Shown piece by piece: positions 48,695 to 55,505 of a stretch of 64,000 bases of DNA. This DNA is from Rhizobium giardinii bv. giardinii H152 (GTDB taxonomy: Bacteria; Pseudomonadota; Alphaproteobacteria; Rhizobiales; Rhizobiaceae), in the NCBI RefSeq assembly GCF_000379605.1, contig NZ_KB902680.1, positions 372,186 to 436,185 on the forward strand, written 5' to 3'. The position numbers and the translations under genes were made by a program. The number at the start of each line of letters is the position of its first letter. Position 1 is the first letter of the stretch. Under the pieces are notes generated by a model that did no database searches, was not told where the DNA came from, and saw nothing but the letters and a program-made list of their open reading frames with translations.

Positions 48695-48988
48695 ATGACC
48701 ATGTATATCATGCTGATCAACTGGACGGAGCAGGGGGTCAAGACGGTGCGCGACTCGCCGAAGCGTCTCGACGCGGCGAAGAAGCTGCTGAGTGACATGG
48801 GTGGCTCGTTCAAGGAATTCTATCTGACCATGGGCGAACACGACATGGTGGCGGTTTGCGAAGCGCCCGACGACGCCGTGGCGGCACGGTTTGCTCTGTC
48901 CCTCGGTTCGGCCGGCAATGTGCGCACGCGCACATTGAAGGCCTTTCCCGAGGCCGCCTACCGCGAACTGATCAATTCGCTGGGCTAA
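48695..48988 (+). CDS. GYD domain protein
   Basis: A 97-residue protein of the GYD family, a ferredoxin-like dimeric alpha/beta barrel fold. It begins TMYIMLINWTEQGVKTVRDSPKR and contains the family block FYLTMGEHDMVAVCEAPDD. The ATG at 48695 follows GGAGG; the frame extends seven codons upstream. The biochemical role of the family is not established. It is a single gene between the rpoD terminator and a 350-base gap. Confidence 0.88.
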   Translation: MTMYIMLINWTEQGVKTVRDSPKRLDAAKKLLSDMGGSFKEFYLTMGEHDMVAVCEAPDDAVAARFALSLGSAGNVRTRTLKAFPEAAYRELINSLG

Positions 48989-49018
48989 GCGGGTTTCTGA
49001 AAAAGCGTCCTTGCGGTT

Positions 49019-49148
49019 TTCCTGTCACAACCTGTGCTCGACAGGAAAGGCCAAGCAGATGAATCGCTGGCTTGCCAACGAAAATCTGCTTGGCATGCCG
49101 CCGGGATCCCGCCCGGACAAAGACGGTGACGGTGCCTTTGCCGGGTAG
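49019..49148 (+). other. hairpin-rich intergenic stretch with a 29-codon open frame
   Basis: TTCCTGTC (49019-49026) pairs with GACAGGAA (49040-49047), and GCCAAGCAGAT (49050-49060) with ATCTGCTTGGC (49084-49094), an exact 11-bp inverted repeat. A short frame, ATG 49059 to TAG 49148, would encode 29 residues ending in DKDGDGAFAG, with AGGAAAGG upstream. It could be a small RNA, a leader or a small gene remnant; nothing decides. Positions 49241-49263 hold another hairpin, GGCGTGGT/ACCACGCC. The rest of 49149-49341 shows nothing clear. Confidence 0.3.
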
Positions 49149-49341
49149 GGCGATACCTCTGGACCATCCGATCTCTATCAGGCGGAACCGGGTCGCGTGG
49201 TGGTGGGCGCGGCTAACGGATTGCTAGGAACGGAAGACGCGGCGTGGTAGTGAACACCACGCCGGCCAGCCAGCCCGGTTGAACGTCCTTCCATCTGCGG
49301 CCGGTCACGCTCCGGCCAGTATCCGGCCATATCCACCCATC

Positions 49342-50463
49342 ATGCAGCAGACAGTGAAAAACCGGCGGGGAACTTTTGGCGCGGGGCTCTTTGCCTCCGT
49401 TGCGCTGCATGTCGCGATCGCCGCGCTGCTCCTCTTCCGTCTGCCGCCCGCCGCGCCGGAACCGCAGAAGGAAGAGACGATCAAGATCGAGATGGTGCCG
49501 GAACCGGAGAAGAAGCCCGAGCCTGAGAAGAAGCCGGCCGAGAAGAAGGCGGAGCCGGAGAAAAAGCCCAAACCCGAGACGAAACCGGCGCAGAAGCCGG
49601 AGGCCGAAATGAAGCCGCAGGAAAAACCGGCGACCCCGGCCAGGGTCGAGCAGCGCCCGGCCGAGAAACAGGCTGCGTCGCAGAGGAACCAGCCGCAGGC
49701 CTTCGAATCTGCCGCGAGAGAGGGCGGCAAGGAAGCGGGCGGCGCGCGACCCTCCGAGCCGCTGCCGAGGCCCGAGGTCGAGCCGCGCGCCGACCGCGCC
49801 ACGCCGCCGGTCGAGAGCAAGGTGACGGAGAAAGCCGAGGAGGTGATGCAAAAGCCGGACGACACTTCCGAGGAGACGCAGAAGGCTGCCAAGCCGCCCG
49901 AACTCGACCTTCCCGAAACCGAAGATGCCAACCAGACCCTGAACGAAGGCGTGGCGGCCATACGCACGGTGCCGAAGCCGGTGTCGAAACCGGAGCAAAA
50001 GCCGACGGACGTCGCGCTGGCAAATCCGAAACAGCCCGCCTCGGCCGACGGCACGGCAGCCGATGCGAGGCCGCTGCTGCCGCCGTCGGATCTGCCGAAG
50101 GCCAAGGAATTGTTTACCGCCGACGCACTCTCGAATCCGCGGGCGCGCCAGGCGCTCGGCAAACTGCCGCCAAACCGGCGGATCGTGCAGATTTGTACGT
50201 TTGAAACCTTGGAGCAAATACGCCATGCGCGACCGGAAACACTGCCTGAAGGCATTGTGGCCTTTGCCAACGGAGGGGGTTTGATCGCCGGTCAGACGTT
50301 GCGTGCCACCGGCGGCGCCTTTGTCAGTCGCCGGGTTTGGCACGATATCGAGTTCGAGTGTACCGTGGATGAGGAGTTTCGGCGTGTAACATCGTTCCGT
50401 TTCGCCATCGGCAACGTCATTTCGGAGGGCGAGCGGGAGGCGCGCGGCCTGCCGAACGATTGA
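49342..50463 (+). CDS. DUF930 protein with TonB-like membrane anchor and Lys/Glu/Pro linker
   Basis: A 373-residue protein in three parts. The N-terminus has one membrane segment (FGAGLFASVALHVAIAALLLF) with the S-x-x-L-H pattern of TonB anchors. Residues about 38-245 are a Pro/Lys/Glu-rich linker with repeats such as PEPEKKP, PEKKPAEKK and KPETKP. The C-terminal 110 residues are DUF930, with a Cys pair in VQICTFETLEQIRHA and IEFECTVDEEFRRV that could form a periplasmic disulfide. The order equals TonB or TolA, but the C-domain is different. No ExbB/ExbD genes are nearby. The start ATG at 49342 has no good ribosome site. Confidence 0.82.
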   Translation: MQQTVKNRRGTFGAGLFASVALHVAIAALLLFRLPPAAPEPQKEETIKIEMVPEPEKKPEPEKKPAEKKAEPEKKPKPETKPAQKPEAEMKPQEKPATPARVEQRPAEKQAASQRNQPQAFESAAREGGKEAGGARPSEPLPRPEVEPRADRATPPVESKVTEKAEEVMQKPDDTSEETQKAAKPPELDLPETEDANQTLNEGVAAIRTVPKPVSKPEQKPTDVALANPKQPASADGTAADARPLLPPSDLPKAKELFTADALSNPRARQALGKLPPNRRIVQICTFETLEQIRHARPETLPEGIVAFANGGGLIAGQTLRATGGAFVSRRVWHDIEFECTVDEEFRRVTSFRFAIGNVISEGEREARGLPND

Positions 50464-50483
50464 CCGCCGCCGCCTCCAACCCG

Positions 50484-50957
50484 CTACTTGTAGAACCCTT
50501 CGCGCAGATTGATGCCGTGCTCCAGCCAGACCTTCATGGCGCACAGCGCGCCGGTCCAGCCCTCGCAATTGCCGTAGGATGCCTTGAGGGCACCGGCCGT
50601 CTCGCGCCAGCCTTCCTCTGAAATCGTCACCAGCGTCCGGTTTCCGTCGACGGGCTCGAAGGTCATCGTCACGGTCGTGTCGTAGCCGGCGCCCGCATTG
50701 TCGGCCTCCATCCGGTTGGCTTCATTGGCGGCCCATTGCAGCACGATCTTCTTGTCCTTGACGACATCGACCACCTTCACCGGGAAGGCCCCGGGAAAGT
50801 CGTGAAAATCCCATGTGACGGTGGCGCCGGTCTCGATCCGGCCCTTGGCGCCGCCGGTGGTGAAATAACGCGACAATTGCGCGGGGTCGATGACCGCCTC
50901 GAAAACCTCCGAGACCGGCTTGGCGATCCGGCCCGCGACCTTGAACTTCAGTTCCAT
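50484..50957 (-). CDS. SRPBCC (AHSA1-like) domain protein
   Basis: A 157-residue START/Bet v 1-like fold protein of the AHSA1 family. FKVAGRIAKPVSEVFEAVIDPAQLSRYFTTG is the first strand-helix unit and NCEGWTGALCAMKVWLEHGINLREG the long C-terminal helix over the cavity. It would bind a hydrophobic ligand or act as a co-chaperone-like module. It is divergent from an ArsR gene; ArsR/AHSA1 pairs are a frequent arrangement. The start follows AGGAGGAAGG. Confidence 0.9.
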   Translation of the reverse strand: MELKFKVAGRIAKPVSEVFEAVIDPAQLSRYFTTGGAKGRIETGATVTWDFHDFPGAFPVKVVDVVKDKKIVLQWAANEANRMEADNAGAGYDTTVTMTFEPVDGNRTLVTISEEGWRETAGALKASYGNCEGWTGALCAMKVWLEHGINLREGFYK

Positions 50958-50996
50958 GATCCTTCCTCCTGTCTTCTGCTTGTTCTCGGCCCCATT

Positions 50997-51016
50997 ATGT
51001 TATAAAAATATAACAT
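50997..51016. promoter_or_regulatory. 20-bp operator palindrome overlapping the arsR start codon
   Basis: ATGTTATA-AAAA-TATAACAT is a perfect inverted repeat with 8-bp arms and includes the first two bases of the arsR ATG (51015). A TTGTTC box at 50980-50985 lies 17 bp before TAAAAA at 51003-51008, so the transcript would start at or near the ATG. The operator is well placed to block both divergent genes. Confidence 0.65.
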
Positions 51017-51338
51017 GTCAATCGATGAAAAAAACGACAGAATCTTCAAGGCCTTGGCCGCCTCCAGCCGGCGTACGATGCTCGATATGCTGAAGGATCA
51101 TCCACAAACGACGGGCGAATTATGCGCGCGTTTTCCTGCCCTCGACCGCTGCACGGTGATGCAGCATCTCAAGGTTCTGGAGCAGGCAGACCTCGTCATC
51201 GTCCGCCGCGAGGGCCGCGAGCGCTGGAACTATCTCAATCCGCTGCCGATCAAGGAAATTCACGACCGTTGGATCGGTCCCTATGCCGTCCAGGCGGTGA
51301 GCCTGCTCGGGCGGCTGAAGGAGGATCTCGAGGGGTGA
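51015..51338 (+). CDS. ArsR family regulator, probably leaderless
   Basis: A 107-residue ArsR-type winged-helix repressor. TTGELCARFPALDRCTVMQH is the helix-turn-helix region and VIVRREGRERWNYLNPLP the wing. Members of this subgroup pair with AHSA1 proteins, as here, where the target gene is divergent. No ribosome site precedes the ATG and the candidate promoter puts the transcript start at the start codon, so the mRNA may be leaderless. Cysteines at two places in the recognition region (LCARF, DRCTV) might sense a ligand, but this is open. Confidence 0.88.
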   Translation: MSIDEKNDRIFKALAASSRRTMLDMLKDHPQTTGELCARFPALDRCTVMQHLKVLEQADLVIVRREGRERWNYLNPLPIKEIHDRWIGPYAVQAVSLLGRLKEDLEG

Positions 51339-51345
51339 AAACCTG

Positions 51346-51798
51346 TTACTGGCCCGCAGCCTTTTCCAGTCCCGCCACGTCGATCTTCACCATCCGCATC
51401 ATCGCGTCGGTGGCGCGCTTGGCCCGGGCCGGGTCCGGGTCGTTGAGAAGCTGCATAAGCGCATCGGGAATGATCTGCCAGCTGAGGCCGAAGCGGTCGG
51501 TCAGCCAGCCGCATTGCTGCGGATGCCCGCCTTCCAGCAGCCGATCCCAGTAATAGTCGACCTCCGCCTGGTCGGCGCATTTGACGAAGAAGGAGACGGC
51601 GGGGGTGAAATGATAGTGCGGCCCGCCGTTCAGCCCCATGAATTCCTGGCCTTCCAGTTCGAAGGCCGCGGTGAAGGTTTTTCCGTCCGGCCCGTGCTTG
51701 TGATAGGTGACCTTGGCCTGTTTGAAAATCGACGTGTAGAACTCCAGCGCCTCGTCGAGCCGGTCGTCGAACCAGAGAAACGGCGTGATCTTCTGCAT
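51346..51798 (-). CDS. VOC superfamily protein (PhnB-like, 3-demethylubiquinone methyltransferase fold)
   Basis: A 150-residue protein of the PhnB-like VOC group. It starts KITPFLWFDDRLDEALEFYTSIF, has EFMGLNGGPHYHFTPAVSFFVKC in the middle and GWLTDRFGLSWQIIPDAL at the end, the standard pattern. Despite the old name it is not a methyltransferase. It is convergent with the ArsR gene, eight bases away, and often co-occurs with ArsR/AHSA1 genes. Function not known. Confidence 0.9.
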   Translation of the reverse strand: MQKITPFLWFDDRLDEALEFYTSIFKQAKVTYHKHGPDGKTFTAAFELEGQEFMGLNGGPHYHFTPAVSFFVKCADQAEVDYYWDRLLEGGHPQQCGWLTDRFGLSWQIIPDALMQLLNDPDPARAKRATDAMMRMVKIDVAGLEKAAGQ

Positions 51799-52213
51799 GC
51801 TCTCGTCCTCCCTTGAGCTATGTCGATTGATCTAGGTCCGCCGCGCCGGCATTCAACCGGCCGAGCGCCGGCAGATAGGCTAAACTCCAGTCAGCGCCCG
51901 CCCGCCTGAAAATGCCAATCAAAAACCGCAACGCCGGGCGCTTGTGCTGTGGGCAGCGCCGGTTTCCACGAGAACCACAACGAGGGGTGAGGGCGCCTGC
52001 ATCCCGCGGTTTGCGCGGCCGCGAGCAAGGGGGAGCGCGGTCGCCGGTCATTCTTGCCTGTCCCGCTTGCCTATCCCGCTTGCCTATCCCGCTTGATTGT
52101 CCCGCCGCGGCCGCGGTTCAGCGCCGAATCCAGTCATTCGCCATCGCTAAAAAAAGGGAAGCGCGTTACAATGGCGACGGACGTAACACGGACGCGTTCA
52201 TAGAGGGAATGCA
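51799..52213. other. gap with no gene seen
   Basis: About 415 bases without a credible coding frame. The only clear structure is the 13-bp tandem repeat at 52053-52104. The last 60 bases should carry the promoter of the membrane-protein/HlyD pair, but I could not define it. Confidence 0.5.
52053..52104 (+). repeat. four 13-bp tandem repeats
   Basis: CTTGCCTGTCCCG, CTTGCCTATCCCG, CTTGCCTATCCCG and CTTGATTGTCCCG follow each other without gaps. The middle two copies are identical. The unit is not a multiple of a helical turn and has no known function here; it may vary in copy number between strains. Confidence 0.85.
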
Positions 52214-52654
52214 ATGGCGCAATCGATCCATCCTGCCGCGACTCATCACCTGCCGATTTTCATCACCGAACCTGGGCAAACCGACTATCTCTTCAACGGG
52301 GTCGTGATCTTTCTGCTGGTCGCCGTGCTCGTCGTCGGCAACTTGTATTTTCAGCTTCATGCCCTTCCGGAGCGCCGGGCGCACCGGACCAGCAAGGTTC
52401 AGATGGAGATCGTCGCCATTCTGGCGCTGATCTCTCTCTTCACGCACAACCATATCTACTGGATTGCCGGCCTGCTGCTCGCCTTCGTCGAGATCCCCGA
52501 TTTTTCGACGCCACTCAACTCGATCGCCCAGTCACTGGCGAAACTCTCGCGGCGCGACGCCGAAAAAACCGAGGAGCCGGAACCGCTGCCTGAAGAGCTT
52601 GCCGAGGCAACCGAATCTCCGCCCAGGATGGTCGGGCATGGGGGAGGGATCTGA
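52214..52654 (+). CDS. small inner-membrane protein paired with an HlyD-like protein
   Basis: A 146-residue protein with two membrane segments (LFNGVVIFLLVAVLVVGNLYF and IVAILALISLFTHNHIYWIAG) and a Glu/Pro-rich C-terminal tail. The pattern of a G-V-x-I-F segment, an L-H-x-x-P loop and S-L-F-T in the second segment resembles DUF3302 proteins (YiaW, YibI of E. coli), which also pair with HlyD-like partners. This likeness is by eye and weak. The next gene starts two bases after its stop codon, so expression is coupled. Confidence 0.75.
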   Translation: MAQSIHPAATHHLPIFITEPGQTDYLFNGVVIFLLVAVLVVGNLYFQLHALPERRAHRTSKVQMEIVAILALISLFTHNHIYWIAGLLLAFVEIPDFSTPLNSIAQSLAKLSRRDAEKTEEPEPLPEELAEATESPPRMVGHGGGI

Positions 52655-52656
52655 AC

Positions 52657-53883
52657 ATGTTCGAGTTGATGCTGTGTTCGTTACTGACGGTCTTCCCCGA
52701 TTATCTCTATCGCCGATATGCCCAGGGAAAGCGGCTCGGCCGCGAAATCAACCTTTACACCGTGTGGTATGAGCTGCGCTGGGGCATTACCGCCTGCCTG
52801 GTGCTCACCATTTCGCTGATCACGTTGATCTTCTACTTTCATCCCTCGACGAAGAGCGTCACGGCCGTATTCCGGACGGTGACGATCCTGCCTGAAGCGA
52901 TCGGGCGCGTCGACGAGGTCTATGTCGGCATCAACCAGAAGGTTGAAGCCGGCGCGCCGCTCTTCCGCCTCGACGGCTCTCAGCAGCAAGCTGCGCTTGA
53001 GAGCGCCCGCCGGCGGATCGCGGAAATCGATGCCGCGATGGAGGTGGCTCAAACCGAACTTGCAGGAGCGGATGGCGCAATCCAGGAGGCACAGGGCGCC
53101 TACCAGATGGCGGTGGACGAATACGAGATGAAGGCGGAGCTTCTGAAAACCGACGCCGTGGCCCGGCGCGAGGTCGAACGTCTGCAGACATCCATCGAAA
53201 GCCGCAAGGGCGCGGTTGACGCAACGCTTGCGAAGAAAAAGACCCTGGAGACGCAGATATCGGCCCTGCTGCCAGCCCAAAAGGCAAGCGCCGCGGCCGC
53301 CGAGAAAGAGGCGCAGGTAGCGCTGGACAAGACACTCGTCAAAGCCGGTGTAGCCGGCTCGGTCCAGCAGTTCACGCTGCGGCGCGGCGATATCGTCAAC
53401 TCGATGCTGCGGCCCGCCGGCATCCTCGTGCCGTCGGAGGCCGGTCGTGTCGCCCTCATCGCGGGTTTCGGGCAGATCGAGGCACAGGTGATGAAGCAGG
53501 GAATGATCGCCGAGGCAACCTGCGTCGGCAAGCCCTTCACCATCATTCCGATGGTCGTCACCGTTGTCCAGGATGTCATTGCCGCCGGGCAGTTGCGGCC
53601 CACGGACCAGCTTGTCGATGCTCAGCAAATGGCCAAGCCCGGAACGCTCACCGTCTACCTGGAGCCGCTCTATCCCGGGCAATTGGAAGGCATTCCACCT
53701 GGAAGCAGCTGCATTGCCAATGCCTACACGAACAACCACGATGCGCTCGCAGACGAGAATATCGGCACGCTGCAATGGCTCTACCTTCACGTCGTGGACG
53801 CGGTCGGCCTTGTCCACGCCATGATCCTGCGGATGCAGGCGGTACTGCTCCCGGTGCAAACGCTCGTGCTATCGGGTCATTAA
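52657..53883 (+). CDS. HlyD/membrane-fusion-protein family inner-membrane protein
   Basis: A 408-residue protein. A membrane segment (WGITACLVLTISLITLIFYF) near residues 47-66 anchors it. The biotinyl-lipoyl-like half is around VYVGINQKVEAGAPLFRLDG. A long alpha-helical hairpin (AALESARRRIAEIDAAMEVA to ATLAKKKTLETQISALLPAQ) follows, then the beta-barrel part. Such adaptors link an inner-membrane pump to an outer-membrane channel, but no ABC, RND or MFS pump gene is next to it; only the small membrane protein is, as with YiaV/YibH. The exported substrate is unknown. Confidence 0.86.
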   Translation: MFELMLCSLLTVFPDYLYRRYAQGKRLGREINLYTVWYELRWGITACLVLTISLITLIFYFHPSTKSVTAVFRTVTILPEAIGRVDEVYVGINQKVEAGAPLFRLDGSQQQAALESARRRIAEIDAAMEVAQTELAGADGAIQEAQGAYQMAVDEYEMKAELLKTDAVARREVERLQTSIESRKGAVDATLAKKKTLETQISALLPAQKASAAAAEKEAQVALDKTLVKAGVAGSVQQFTLRRGDIVNSMLRPAGILVPSEAGRVALIAGFGQIEAQVMKQGMIAEATCVGKPFTIIPMVVTVVQDVIAAGQLRPTDQLVDAQQMAKPGTLTVYLEPLYPGQLEGIPPGSSCIANAYTNNHDALADENIGTLQWLYLHVVDAVGLVHAMILRMQAVLLPVQTLVLSGH

Positions 53884-54004
53884 GGCTGTCGAGCGGGAGC
53901 GTGATGGCGAGCCTGCGGTCTTTGGCCATCGCGGCTCGCGATCGGCTGTTTGTGCTTGCTCACTCGCCAATGTGGGGGCATTGTTAAGCCGGTAAGGCGA
54001 GAGG

Positions 54005-54125
54005 TCAGGCCTTGCAGCGCTTGATCCCGGCCTCGGCGGCAGCGCGGAGGCCGAGTGCTGTTTTGCCTTCGAGCAGGCCGTTTGCGTCCGGCATGGGCTG
54101 AGCCTTGAAGCACGTGTCGTGCCGC
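54005..54125 (-). pseudogene. possible C-terminal remnant of an unknown gene
   Basis: A minus-strand frame ending at 54005 reads CFKAQPMPDANGLLEGKTAL and continues to RAAAEAGIKRCKA then stop, which looks like a real protein end in composition. No start or upstream part is present before it runs into the opposite-strand peroxiredoxin gene. Family not recognised. Confidence 0.2.
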
Positions 54126-54154
54126 CTTTTCCCGATAGGGCGAGGAGGTTGCCC

Positions 54155-54835
54155 ATGTCTACGCTTTCCATCGACCATCCGTTACAACCGGGAGACCGGG
54201 TCCCGAACATCGTGCTGGATGCGATCTCGCACGAGGGGAAGGTCGCACTTGATGATTTTCGTGGCCGCACCCCGTTGCTGATCGGCTTGTTTCGAGGCCT
54301 GCATTGCCCGTTCTGCCGGCGCCATGTGGCGGCGATGGCAGACCTCAACGCGGCCCTGCGCGAGAAAGGCGTCGAGTCTCTGGCGGTGGTCAACACCCCC
54401 GTCGAGCGCGCGCGCCTCTATTTCCGCTACCATCCGATACCCGATCTTCTTGCCGCCTCCGACCCGGCGCGGGCCTCGCACCGCGCCTTCGGCTTGCCGA
54501 TCATCGAGTTCACGCAGAATGAGACGGACTGGCCGCGCAAGGTCGGAATGGACGAGGTCATGACGATGCGGGTCGACATGCCCGACGAATTGCCCGAACC
54601 GATGGACCCGCCCACGGCGGGCGACCTTCTGAGCAAGAAGGACGGCTACGAAATCACGGAAGCCGACCGGCAAGTGAGCTTGGCCGGCCACATGCAGCTC
54701 GTCGGCCACTTCCTGCTTGATCGCGAAGGCGTGGTGCGCTGGAGCTTCACGGAAGTTGAACAGGAAGGCCGAAACATTTGCCGGGCACTGAACCCGGAAG
54801 AACTGATGTCGGCAGCTTGCGAGGTTGCGCATTGA
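54155..54835 (+). CDS. peroxiredoxin-like (AhpC/TSA) protein
   Basis: A 226-residue thioredoxin-fold protein of the redoxin superfamily. GLFRGLHCPFCRRHVAAM carries a C-P-F-C motif at about residues 50-53, more like a thioredoxin/peroxiredoxin-like C-x-x-C than the single peroxidatic Cys of AhpC. The strand order (PGDRVPNIVLD ... ESLAVVNTP) fits AhpC/TSA proteins. It probably reduces peroxides or disulfides. The ATG at 54155 follows GAGGAGG; an earlier in-frame start has no support. No signal peptide, so cytoplasmic. Confidence 0.8.
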   Translation: MSTLSIDHPLQPGDRVPNIVLDAISHEGKVALDDFRGRTPLLIGLFRGLHCPFCRRHVAAMADLNAALREKGVESLAVVNTPVERARLYFRYHPIPDLLAASDPARASHRAFGLPIIEFTQNETDWPRKVGMDEVMTMRVDMPDELPEPMDPPTAGDLLSKKDGYEITEADRQVSLAGHMQLVGHFLLDREGVVRWSFTEVEQEGRNICRALNPEELMSAACEVAH

Positions 54836-54960
54836 GGGCGAAAACCGCGACCGCCGCCGCGCATCCCTCTGCGGGCCTGAACATCGTCGCGATGCTCAAG
54901 CGCGGCGGCCAAGGCTGCCGCGGCTTCGTAGCAGTTCCCATTGAACGGCGCGCGGACTGA

Positions 54961-55185
54961 TTAAAAGAAGCTGTAGCTCCAGCACAGATTTAGTTGATGC
55001 TGCAGGGCTCCGAAGGACTCGAATGGCGCATTTTGAGCGAGCGGGGAGCCAAATTTTCCCCGTTCATCCCCGCCTATTGCGCCCGTGCCATACTCCGCTC
55101 GTCCCGCCATCGGATACACCGGATAGCGTTGCCGGCGAGGCGGGGCCGGTGCCTTCGGTCTGTGTTTGAAACGCAGGCGCGGCAT
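54961..55185 (-). pseudogene. C-terminal remnant of an outer-membrane beta-barrel protein
   Basis: On the minus strand the frame ends AQNAPFESFGALQHQLNLCW then SYSFF-stop, which has the alternating pattern and terminal Phe of outer-membrane barrel proteins. Upstream, toward 55185, the frame becomes Arg/Pro-rich and no start, signal peptide or further strands follow. I read it as the last strands of a deleted porin-like gene. Confidence 0.4.
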
Positions 55186-55505
55186 CGTTCATAGTCAACA
55201 GGCTTTTTGAAAAAAATGACAGTTTTTTGACAAACCCTTGCGCTGCAGGGCGTTGCTGTGGTGCGACCGCCAAAAGGCCGCCTGGAGGGAACCGAAATCA
55301 CTGTTCTGCCCTCACTTCTTCACAATCGCCGACTCTAACCGGGGTTCGGATTTTGATTGCAAGGTGCTTCGCCGGCCTCCCCTCCCACCTGCGTGGTCGA
55401 CGGCTCTACTGTTTGACTCGCAGGCGCGAAAGATGCGACACCTTCGCACAACATACCGAGACCATAATAAGAAACGGCGGATAATCAGGGCTTCTCTATA
55501 TTGGC
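55186..55505. other. gap before the M23 peptidase gene, no gene seen
   Basis: No credible coding frame. A CTATAT box lies at about 55496-55501, just before the peptidase ATG at 55506; if used as a -10 box the transcript would start at or inside the start codon. A-rich and T-rich runs near 55205-55230 have no clear hairpin. Confidence 0.35.

Noticed and set aside
49213..50568. A 451-codon frame opposite the DUF930 gene
   Set aside because: Its Arg/Leu/Gly repeats are the reverse reading of the Lys/Glu/Pro linker.
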